From Scalesia atractyloides (lineage: Eukaryota > Streptophyta > Magnoliopsida > Asterales > Asteraceae), in contig CAMTDV010000009.1 of NCBI GenBank assembly GCA_947069175.1, positions 10,549,663-10,613,662 on the forward strand: a stretch of 64,000 nucleotides of DNA, read 5' to 3'. A model generated the notes under the pieces. It did not search any database, was not told where the DNA came from, and saw nothing but the letters and a program-made list of their open reading frames with translations. Positions 11,965 through 20,538 of the stretch are shown here, one piece after another; position 1 is the stretch's first letter, and each line of letters starts with the position of its first letter. A program made the translations under genes and the position numbers.

Positions 11965-12037
11965 AGGTGCGTGTGTCTCGGTGGTGCTTGTTGTGTGTGT
12001 TTACTCGGGCGACCCGGGTTCGATTCCCGGTTCACCT
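11965..12037 (+). other. Antisense tRNA-like module in the outer 3' LTR
   Basis: A 73-base segment opposite to the LTR sense. AGGTGCG at the start pairs largely with the closing TTCACCT (one mismatch and one wobble). It contains an A-box-like TGTCTCGGTGG and a complete T arm with CCGGG/CCCGG stem around a TTCGATT loop. This is the most tRNA-like module in the window, but the D and anticodon arms are poor and no CCA-end context or terminator stands out. A pol III promoter remnant or tRNA pseudogene is more likely than a working tRNA. Confidence 0.6.
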
Positions 12038-12241
12038 ATTTTCCTTAATTATTTTTATTATTCTTTTTAATTATCTATTATGAATAAATATTTATTATTT
12101 AATTGATTATATTATTTCATTAAGATTATTTTAAACATTAATTATTATTACAATAATAAAATAACCGAACGACAAGAATAGATACACTTTGATTGATAAT
12201 TTGGGGCGGGCTTTCGAAACCCGATTTATACAAATGTTACA

Positions 12242-12258
12242 GTATCCCCTACTTTTAG
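12242..12258 (-). other. Polypurine tract of the outer chromovirus
   Basis: The minus strand reads CTAAAAGTAGGGGATAC immediately before the 3' LTR. The same wording precedes the inner 3' LTR at 23397. It primes plus-strand DNA synthesis in this class. Just upstream lies the short palindrome AAATTTCGGGACGAAATTT. Confidence 0.8.
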
Positions 12259-12275
12259 AAATTTCGTCCCGAAAT

Positions 12276-15239
12276 TTAAGTAGTAGTTGTAACTGGAAAA
12301 AGATGAGGGTACTTTTCGCGTATTGAGTCTTCACGTTCCCAAGTAAACTCGAGCCCTCGTTTTGACTCCCAACGCACCCTGACGATCGGAATACGACTTC
12401 GCCTTAAACGCTTCTCACCGAAATCCATGATTTCCAATGGTCTTTCAACGAAGTGCATTGATTCATCGACTTGAATGTCTTCCAAAGGGATATGGAGGTT
12501 TTCATCGGCGTGGCACTTTTTCAAGTTTGATACGTGGAACGTGGGATGAATTCTGTTAAGCTCTTCTGGTAGGTCAAGCTTGTATGCTACAGGACCTACT
12601 CTTTTGATTATCTTGAAAGGTCCTACGTAGCGTGGTGCTAGCTTGCCCTTCTAGCCAAAACAAACCACTCCCTTCCACGGTGATACTTTTAAAAGTACTT
12701 GATCACCAATGTCAAACTCCAAGGGCTTTCGTCGTTTATCAGCATAACTCTTTTGACGACTTTGAGCCGCTAGAAGATTGTTTCGTATTTGAATGATTTT
12801 GTCGGTTTTTTCTTGAATCAATTCAGGTTCGGTGATTTGCGCTTCACCAATTTCGTGCCAACATACTGGAGATCGGCATTTACGACCATATAAAGCTTCG
12901 AAAGGAGCCATGCCGATACTTGAATGATAGCTATTGTTGTACAAAAACTCGACTAACGGTAGATGAGCGTCCCAGTTCCCTTTGAAGTCTATGACACATG
13001 CTCGAAGCATGTCTTCAAGGGTTTGCATAGTGCGTTCAGATTGACCATCAGTTTGAGGGTGAAAGGCGGTACTGAGGTCTAACCGTGTACCCAAAGCGGT
13101 TTGTACGGCTCGCCATGTTCGTGAAGTGAAACGACCATCACGGTCTGAAATGATGCTTAACGGTACACCATGACGGCTTACGATCTTGTTGATGTAGATA
13201 CAAGCTAACTTCTCGTTCTTGAAGTCCTCGCGAATCGGAATGAAGTGAGGTGATTTTGTAAGACGATCGATTATTACCCATATGGTGTCATACCCACTGG
13301 AGGTGCAGGTAACCCGGTAATGAAGTCCATGGTTATGTTTTCCCACTTCCATACATGTATTTCGGGTTGGACTAGAAGTCCTGAAGGTCTTTGATGTTCA
13401 GCTTTCACTTTGGAACATGTAAGGCACTTGGAAACAAAAACAACGATATCCATTTTCATGCCAGGCCACCAGTAGGTGTATCGTAGGTCTTGATACATCT
13501 TATCGGCTCCTGGGTGTAAAGAGTGTCGTGTTTTGTGTGCCTCATTCATGAGGAAATCACGAAGGTTGTCGCGATCGGGAATCCATATGCGGTTTAAATA
13601 ATATAGAATACCGTCAGATTTGGTTTCAATTTTGAGTTCAGCTCCACTTGACAGCTCGTTGCTTACGTCATTTTCCGTTACAGAGATATGTTGAGCTGCC
13701 CGGATTCGTTCCTTGATATCGGTTATGATTTGCGAACATAGAAGACGAATAGAGTTCGCATATCCCTTTCGACTAAGCGCATCGGCCACCACGTTTGCTT
13801 TGCTAGGATGGTACCGAATCTCGCAGTCGTAATCGTTGAGAAGTTCGACCCATCTTCATTGCCTCATATCAACTCTTTTTGGTTGAAGATATGTTGGAGA
13901 CTCTTGTGGTCAGTGTATATTTCACACTTGGTACCGTAGAGGTAATGTCTCCATATCTTGAGAGTGAACACGACGGCTCCAAGTTCCAGGTCGTGGGTGG
14001 TGTAATTCTTCTCATGAACCTTGAGTTGCCTAGAGGCATAGGCTATCACTTTTCCTCTTTTCATCAATACACAGCCTAGTCCTTGCCCAGATGCGTCGCA
14101 ATAAACCACAAAATCTTCGCAACCCTCAGGTAGTGTAAGGATAGGTGCGTCACAAAGCCTTTGCTTTAAAGTTTGGAAGGCCTCCTCTTGCTTAGGTCCC
14201 CAAATGAGGGTTTTCCTTTGTGAGTCAAGGCCATGAGCGGAACGGCGATACGGGAAAAATTGGCAATGAAGCGTCGGTAGTAACCAGCCAAGCCAAGAAA
14301 TGACCTAACTTCAGTAGGGGTACGTGGCGCTTGCCATTCCTGTACTGCCTTGATTTTCGAAGGATCGACATGAATCCTTTTGTCATTGATGACATGACCA
14401 AGGAATTGTACTTCTCCAACCAGAATTCGCATTTTGAGAACTTAGCGTAAAGCTTTTCAGTCCTTAAGAGTGTAAGAATGAGTCGAAGGTGTCGCTCATG
14501 ATCGGATTTTGACTTGGAGTAAATAAGAATGTCGTCGATGAAGACTATGACGAAACGGTCGAGATAGGGTTTGCATACCCTATTCATTAAATCCATGAAG
14601 ACAGCGGGGGCGTTGGTTAAACCGAAGGGCATAACCATGAACTCGTAATAACCATAACGAGTTCGGAAGGCAGTTTTTGGAATATCTTCTTCGCGCACTC
14701 TAAGCTGATGATAACCAGAACAAAGGTCGATTTTGGAAAAACAGGTGGCGCCTTGAAGTTGGTCGAGAAGGTCATCAATACGAGGCAGTGGATAGCGATT
14801 CTTAACCGTCAACTTGTTGAGTTCTCTATAATCAATGCACTTGCGAAACGTTCCATCTTTCTTCTTCACAAACATAACAGGCGCACCCCAAGGCGATGAG
14901 CTAGGACGTATGAATTCTTTGTCAGCCAGCTCTTGCAGTTGACTGGCCAACTCTTGCATCTTGGTTGGGGCTAACCTATAAGGAGATTTTGCGACCGGTG
15001 TAGCGCCAGGCACAAGATGGATTCGAAATTCGACTTCTCTCACAGGAGGAAGTCCTGAAACGTCGTCGGGAAAAACTTACGGGAATTCTTTCACAATTGG
15101 AATATCTTCGAGCTTCCTCTCCTTGCCTTCCTTCTTGACGACGTGAGTTAGAAATGCGACGTGATTTTTGCAAAGATAACTTCAGGCTTGAAGGCAGGAC
15201 ATCAACTTGAGCCCTTTCGAAGGAGTTTCCCCAAAGATC
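12276..15239 (-). pseudogene. Outer chromovirus pol: protease end, RT, RNase H, integrase, chromodomain-like end
   Basis: The reading begins at 15239 in mid-codon context (the other half of the ORF is at 26035). RT at about 14225-15043 shows WGAPVMFVKKKDGTFR, KIDLCSGYHQLR, VMPFGLTNAPAVF and FIDDILIYSK. RNase H at 13864-14109 shows YCDASGQGLG and YTDHKSLQHIF. Integrase shows the zinc-binding CLTCSK near 13405 and DGRFTS and TDGQSERT at about 13040-13150. The C-terminus (12276-12524) has IPIVRVRW and a final REKYPHLF, chromodomain-like. Breaks: frame changes near 15050, 14430 and 14150, a one-base loss near 13865 that stops RNase H, and a TAG near 12651. Compared with the inner copy the decay is clearly greater, so this copy is older. 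Confidence 0.85.
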
Positions 15240-15431
15240 CGTAGTGTAACATTTGTTGAAAAACGGGTTTTCGAAACCCGTTTCGTTTAATAACCGAGCA
15301 ATCAGCTTTAAATTTTTTTGTTGTTCATTTATGACTTATTTTAATTTTAAACGATTCATAATTAATAAACAAATTAGAAGATATAAATTATAATTGTAAA
15401 AATATAAAAATAAATTAATTAAAAAGGAAAA

Positions 15432-15512
15432 CCGGCTGCCGGGAGTCGAACCCGGGTCAGCCGGAAATCCCCAAAGACCTAACATTCACACAATCAACCA
15501 CTCCGCCACTTT
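15432..15512 (-). other. Antisense tRNA-like module, inner 5' LTR
   Basis: On the minus strand an A-box-like TGGCGGAGTGG precedes a complete T arm, CCGGG-TTCGACT-CCCGG, followed by CAGCC. The length and long middle section resemble class II (Ser/Leu) tRNA genes, but the acceptor ends do not pair. The same module recurs at 23581-23661, 46174-46250 and 46461-46540. Confidence 0.6.
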
Positions 15513-15775
15513 GATTTTCTGATATCATATTGAAACAATTAATTCAAATAATAAAGCAAGGAAGTCAAATTCAGTCAAAATCGCGCCCAAATAGCAGTCA
15601 TCGGAAATCCCGACGACTTCGCCGATAATTTACGTTTTCGTCCAAGATAACCGAAGAATTAACTCTAACGACGGTTATAACCGACGTCAGAACCCGCGAC
15701 ATCAGTCATAACCGCCGGAGAACGGCTGACCTTTAATTGAGACCGAATTCAGACCCCATACATCTCGATACTTCC

Positions 15776-15784
15776 CTATAAATT
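15776..15784 (+). promoter_or_regulatory. TATA box of the inner 5' LTR
   Basis: CTATAAATT, about 530 bases into the LTR. The matching boxes are at 23925-23933 (3' LTR) and 46785-46793 (solo LTR B). Transcription would begin near 15810, upstream of the sense tRNA-like array. Confidence 0.65.
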
Positions 15785-16371
15785 CACCCACAATCCACTG
15801 GAAACCTTTTCGCACACAAATCGCACCTCTTCTCGACGAAAATTCAATCGCCGGAAAACATCTGTAAGTCGCCGGAAAACCGAGACTCACATCCACACGG
15901 TAATTCTTTCGACTCTTTCTGTTTCAATCATTCGAATAATCTGTCACTAACACAACTCCACCATCAGAAGCAATCCCAGTCAACGTTCGTCGAAATTCCC
16001 ACCATCGCCGGAAAATTTCTGAAACTTCCGAAATCACACTGAGAGGTGGTATGATCTTTCCAACTCCTATTAAACTTTGATTAAGTATCTCAACTTCGTA
16101 ATAATCGAACAGAATTGTTAATTGATGTCGACAGCCGGAGTTCACTTTCAGAACCGACGGACTCTGCCGGAATTCTGTGAGCAACACTGATCGGTATATC
16201 TTTTTCCCCCAAACCCTCTCCATTCGTTACCTTTAAGTTACTTATAAAGTTTAAAAACCAGATAAGGCATAAACTAGACCAAACAGTCGGACCTTGTTTT
16301 CTGGGTAAAATCTAACGAAGAACACGAAGTCGGGTTGTATCATAAGATTAATTAAAATCAGTTTTATAAAC

Positions 16372-16785
16372 GGGTTAGACACACAGTCCAGCGGTGGATT
16401 GTGTGCACACATAACACCTGCGACGCGAGTTCGAATCCTGTCCCAGCTTTACTCTATTGTTATAAACAAATGCCTTTTTAACTGAACCGGGTTAACTACC
16501 AAAAACATGTTAAGTATAATAAAAACCGAGTTATTAACCAAGTTAGACACACAGTCCAACGGTGGACTGTGTGCACGCTAACCCACAGGTCCCGGGTCGA
16601 GACCTGTGGTCAGCACCGGTCCGATACGTTTAAAATCTTTTTAAAAATAAATAATTTTCGGATTAAACTAAATAGTATATAAGTATAATTAAAAACAGAA
16701 TTATTTCGGGTTAGACACGTAGCTCAGTTGGTAGAGCTGCGTGCACGCGTACGGGAGGTCACCAGTTCGAACCTCGCTCAGTGCA
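16372..16785 (+). other. Array of three sense tRNA-like modules, inner 5' LTR
   Basis: Modules at 16372-16447, 16541-16615 and 16708-16785. Modules 1 and 2 begin GGGTTAGACAC or AAGTTAGACAC and form a 10-base stem ACACAGTCCA with TGGACTGTGT around a four-base loop. Module 1 has one mismatch (GGATTGTGT) that is paired in the 3' LTR copy, and module 2 carries a loop change. Module 3 is closest to a real tRNA 5' half, with the A-box-like TAGCTCAGTTGG in a stem CACGTAGCTC/GAGCTGCGTG. All three end in a B-box-like segment: GAGTTCGAATCC, GGGTCGAGACC (one base lost) and CAGTTCGAACC. Spacers are AT-rich with repeated TATAAT words. Confidence 0.75.
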
Positions 16786-16797
16786 ACAATATAAACC

Positions 16798-16848
16798 GAC
16801 CGGTCAACGGTCAACGGTCAACGGTCAAGGTCAACGGTCAAAGTCAAC
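16798..16848 (+). promoter_or_regulatory. GGTCAAC heptamer repeats (W-box-like array)
   Basis: A run of about six GGTCAA words, mostly at a seven-base period. On the other strand each is TTGACC, the W-box core bound by WRKY factors. It follows the tRNA-like array in the plus-strand LTRs examined (also about 24955-24990, 47829-47872 and 50169-50190). A regulatory role is inference. Confidence 0.5.
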
Positions 16849-17287
16849 ATTTTTTATTTATTTTTATTTATTTATTTAATTTAAAAATCAATTAAAAATA
16901 CTTAAAAATAACGTTTTCAAAGTTAGAAAGTAGTCTTAAACTCACAAAATTATACCCAAAAATCCTATTAAAATAGTTAATAAAATCCACATACTTACCT
17001 GACCTTTTCGTTATTTATTTGGTTAGTTATCTCTCGTCGATCAATCCCCTAAACTCGTGCGCATTCAACATCTTCAAACAAACGCACCCAATGTGAGTGA
17101 ATCTCTACCAATTCCCCGTTTTAATCACATTTTGGAGTGTATCATGTGTCGCTATTTATTTAATTTAATTAAGCACTTGTGCATCCTTCATATTCATGAT
17201 CATGTGTATTCAATATGTATCCGTTGTTTGTGTGGTTGAAGTTTAGATTAAATTTATCATTTCAGTACATACATTTCATAGGCCGCC

Positions 17288-17440
17288 GCTCCCCATTACC
17301 TATGAGCGTGAGCTGTTCCCCATTACCTATGAGCGTGAACCAGGCGTTGCCAACATAAGATCGGCTCCGTTTGATTGAGCCTTGATCTCACATACATTTG
17401 CATAGGCCGTCCGTTCCCCATTACCTATGAGCGTGAACGG
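17288..17440 (+). repeat. Three copies of a CCCCATTACCTATGAGCG word in the LTR
   Basis: Copies near 17289, 17317 and 17415, each followed by a GTGA-rich stretch and, in two cases, by GCGTTGCCAAC or ACGTTGCCAAC. The same block is in the 3' LTR at about 25436-25590, and a diverged version with ATTATGAGCG lies at 50650-50710. Function unknown. Confidence 0.6.
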
Positions 17441-17885
17441 GACGTTGCCAACCTATACATTGTCATTCTTATTTCATGCTTAAGCAAGGTGGTTTGTGAT
17501 TGTTATGTCTACATACATTTGCTCATATATGATTATTGCACAATTTTCCTAAATTAAATATAAATAATAAATCAATAACAAATGTTTTTAACAAGGTTCA
17601 CTCGCCAACTTTTGTTGACCCAAAATTTCCCATTTTTACACATGATACAGGTGATCAAGTTGAAGCAAGAAACATATAGGGTGGCTTAGAAGAATAAACC
17701 AGTTTAGATTATGGATTTGTTTTAGTTAATTTTTCCTTTCCTTGTATTGTATGAATTTGACTTGGAATATTGAAATGTAATTTGGATTTAATAAATATGA
17801 AACATATTAGTAAACATCATGAGCTTTGGTGATAACCCAATTATGCCCCGACTCTTATTCCGCTGCGGGTCGGGGTGTGACAGAT

Positions 17886-17898
17886 TGGTATCAGAGCC
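17886..17898 (+). other. Primer-binding site, tRNA-Met type (inner chromovirus)
   Basis: TGGTATCAGAGCC, three bases after the 5' LTR, complementary to the initiator tRNA-Met 3' end. Confidence 0.9.
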
Positions 17899-18687
17899 AT
17901 GACTATAGGGATATAGGATAGGTTATTAGACCCTTAGAGCCTATACTATAGTTGCTTAGAAATTTTAAATTTTTGTGTGTTACATGCAAAATTCATGATG
18001 TTTATATGCTTTATGTTTATTGTTACATTCAATGTTATGCAAGCATGTTCATAAGTATATATTATCATATAATGCTTATCATGAACCATATTCTTATAAC
18101 ATATCATATCCATGAAAGCACACACCACATCATTTTCATGATTGCTTTACAATGATTTTTGTATTTTCAAATCTCATCAAAGTGAGTTCTCATGACGGGC
18201 ATGTAGTAACTGGAAGGGTACAAGTACCGGTAGTCGGAACGTCCTGTCTAGGCTTGGCATTCGTATAAATCCAAAATAAAGGACCAGTTTGCCTACCTGG
18301 GGACTAACGATGAGAGTATGAAGTACCTATTAGGCCAAAGCATGTTATACCAAACGTCGTGTGGCTAACCCCACTTTGAGTTGTCATTGTGTCTACACCT
18401 GGACACATTCCGACCATACATCTTGTAAACATATTTTGTGGTTTTCATTCGGGTCATGCGAGTTTTAAATCGCCAATACTAATGTGAATCCTACCAAGCC
18501 AATAGTCATGGGGGCCCACATGACTATACAGGTGAAGGTATGGGGGACATTTGAGGCCCAACATGAGCAAACCCAAGACATCCTATGGATGTAGTTGCAT
18601 TATTGATATTTATGTTAATTTCATTTTTTTGACACATGACCCCTAAACACTCCATAACTCACCATCTTCCTATGTATATTCCTGTAG
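17899..18687 (+). other. Untranslated leader of the inner chromovirus
   Basis: About 790 bases between primer site and gag without a convincing ORF. The block at about 18180-18600 (GGTAGTCGGAACGTCC, TCATGGGGGCCCACATGA) is also present in the outer element's leader at 27840-28240 in reverse, so it is a conserved family feature. The palindrome TCATGGGGGCCCACATGA near 18507 could act in RNA dimerisation (inference). Confidence 0.55.
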
Positions 18688-20538
18688 ATGTCGGGTAGGC
18701 AGCTACGTGGAGGACGAAAGTCAGGAAGGTCAAACGAACGCTTGGCCACTCAAATTGCAAAACAAATGGCCGCAGTACTTCCTGATATTGTAATTCAAGT
18801 CCAGCAATCTCTCACTGCAAATCCTGTCAACCCACCAAATCAAGAGGATCATAACATCGACAACCCTTCCTCCAAGAAGTGCTCCTACAAGCACTTCAAG
18901 TCTTGCGATCCCCCAAAGTTCGAAGGGACCGAAGGTGTCACCGCTCTCCTCCACTGGTTTGAGGAAATGAAAAACACTTTCCTAAATTGCGATTATCCCG
19001 AGGATCGCAAGGTACGTTACGCAACCAGGAGATTATTTGGGGTAGCCTTGACCTGGTGGAACACCGAGAAGGGTAAAAGAGGAGTTGAAGACGCTATGGC
19101 CTTAACCTGGGAAGAGTTAAGGGAAATGATGACAAAACGCTTCTGCCCAAGAAGCGAACTCAAGAAGTTGGAAGACGAATTCCACTCGCTGAAGCAAAAG
19201 GAAGGGGATCACACTTCCTACAACAAAAGATTTCTTGAGCTAAACCAGATGGTTCCTAACTTGTTCACCCCCGTGTACCGTTTGGTGGAACACTGTATTC
19301 GAGGCCTTCCCTCGAAGATTCAAGACTCAGTCCTCAGCACTTCGCCTGCAACCCTCGAAGCCGCCATGGAATTAGCCACCGAACTTACCGAGAACCGCAT
19401 CAGAAACGGTAAGTTCAAAGAGGAGAAAAAGAAAGCCCCCGTTGAGGGCCAAACTTCCAACCACCCCACCTCATCCTCAAAATTTTCAAACAAGAGGAAG
19501 CGAAATACCAGAAATTTTGCCGTCACTCAAACAAATTTCCCTATCCCTGCTGCACCTATCACACAAGTTACTCCTTCACCTGCACCATACAAAAGGCAAT
19601 ACTCTGGTCCTTACCCAAAGTGCACCCGTTGTCAATACCATCACTCCCCCGAATACCCCTGTCAATATTGCACCGGCTGTGGCTGTGCAGGTCACACCAT
19701 CCAAGCCTGCCGCTCACTGCAACGAATGAACCGCAACCAACCCACAACTCAAACCCACCATCAAATAATGGGTCAAACCCAACAACCCCTACTACCACCA
19801 CCTACACAACATACAACCCAAACCTACTATCAACCCAACTACCCCATGATGCAACCCATGCAGGCTTGCTACAATTGTGGAGACCCAAACCACTTTAGAA
19901 ACACGTGTCCACGCTTGGTGAACATCATACACGCTCAAGCTCAAGCGAATCCGGTGAACCAAGCTAACCAAGCTCCTCCACCTGCTAGAGGAAGATCATT
20001 TAACATCAACGCCAACCAAGCTAGGGCCGACAACAACGTGGTTAACGGTACGTTTCTCGTCAATGGTAGTTATGCATCCGTGTTATTTGATACTGGCGCG
20101 GATAAGAGTTTTGTGTCCTTAGAATTTGAACCCATCCTCAATCAAACTCGTGACAAACTTATGGAATCCATAACGATAGAAGTTGCTGACGGAAAACCAG
20201 TCTCATTAAACTCCATTATCCGAAACTGTACCTTTACTCTAAATGATCACGATTTTCCTGTTGACCTCATTCCTATGAAGTTGGGAAGTTTTGACATTAT
20301 AATCGGCATGGACTGGCTCAGCCAACATCAGGCTGAAGTAGTATGCCATGAGAAGTTCATTCGCATTCCTCTTGCAGACGGTCAAACTCTACGAATCTTT
20401 GGAGAAACCCCTTCGAAAGGACTCAAGCTGATGTCCTGTCTTCAAGCCCGAAAATATCTCCGCAAGAATTATGTAGCATTTCTAACCCACGTTGTCAAGA
20501 AGGGAGACAAAGAGAAGAAACTCAAGATATACCCGTAG
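18688..20538 (+). CDS. Gag-protease ORF of the inner chromovirus (616 codons)
   Basis: Makes the particle-forming gag protein and the start of the protease. The ATG at 18688 opens MSGRQLRGGRKSGR. A retrotransposon gag domain spans roughly residues 75-235, with LLHWFEEMKN, ALTWWNTEKG and FLELNQMVPNLF. A proline/threonine-rich, low-complexity linker follows. Two cysteine/histidine knuckles come next: CTGCGCAGHTIQAC and CYNCGDPNHFRNTC (about residues 394-407). The aspartic protease starts about residue 455 with FDTGADKSF (catalytic D468) and continues through DWLSQH. The ORF stops at 20536-20538 because one G is missing near 20525 relative to the outer copy. The family is normally one gag-pol ORF, so this is damage rather than a programmed shift, though the latter is not excluded. 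Confidence 0.88.
   Translation: MSGRQLRGGRKSGRSNERLATQIAKQMAAVLPDIVIQVQQSLTANPVNPPNQEDHNIDNPSSKKCSYKHFKSCDPPKFEGTEGVTALLHWFEEMKNTFLNCDYPEDRKVRYATRRLFGVALTWWNTEKGKRGVEDAMALTWEELREMMTKRFCPRSELKKLEDEFHSLKQKEGDHTSYNKRFLELNQMVPNLFTPVYRLVEHCIRGLPSKIQDSVLSTSPATLEAAMELATELTENRIRNGKFKEEKKKAPVEGQTSNHPTSSSKFSNKRKRNTRNFAVTQTNFPIPAAPITQVTPSPAPYKRQYSGPYPKCTRCQYHHSPEYPCQYCTGCGCAGHTIQACRSLQRMNRNQPTTQTHHQIMGQTQQPLLPPPTQHTTQTYYQPNYPMMQPMQACYNCGDPNHFRNTCPRLVNIIHAQAQANPVNQANQAPPPARGRSFNINANQARADNNVVNGTFLVNGSYASVLFDTGADKSFVSLEFEPILNQTRDKLMESITIEVADGKPVSLNSIIRNCTFTLNDHDFPVDLIPMKLGSFDIIIGMDWLSQHQAEVVCHEKFIRIPLADGQTLRIFGETPSKGLKLMSCLQARKYLRKNYVAFLTHVVKKGDKEKKLKIYP

Larger units (their letters stand above)
9969..12241 (-). 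repeat. 3' LTR of the outer chromovirus (2,273 bp)
   Basis: On the minus strand it starts TGTAACATTTGTATAAATCGG at 12241, directly after the polypurine tract, and ends GGGTCAGGGTGTGACA at 9969. It keeps the full family layout: an antisense tRNA-like module (11965-12037), TATA box (11695-11703), three sense tRNA-like modules (10968-11379) and the terminal GTGACA region. An (AT)n run lies at 11896-11940. It is the complete partner of the shortened 5' LTR at 28570-29518. Confidence 0.9.
15245..17882 (+). repeat. 5' LTR of the inner chromovirus (2,638 bp)
   Basis: It runs from TGTAACATTTG at 15245 to GGGTGTGACA at 17882, next to the primer-binding site. Parts in order: antisense tRNA-like module (15432-15512), GCCGGAA-rich segment, TATA box (15776-15784), three sense tRNA-like modules (16372-16785), GGTCAA repeats (16798-16848), three copies of a CCCCATTACCTATGAGCG word (17288-17440) and the conserved end. 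The part after the TATA box is about 2.1 kb, so the tRNA-like array would lie in the element's own transcript. Confidence 0.93.

Noticed and set aside
11749..12048. 99-codon open frame with a YIYIYI stretch
   Set aside because: It reads through an (AT)n run within an LTR; not protein-like.
16708..16785. Functional tRNA gene
   Set aside because: The A-box-like 5' half is convincing but there is no regular anticodon arm, the acceptor ends do not pair, and the same unit is repeated in every family LTR. Treated as a tRNA-like module.
20525..20538. Programmed frameshift between gag and pol
   Set aside because: The outer copy has one extra G and reads through, so a one-base loss explains it; no slippery site with a downstream structure was recognised.
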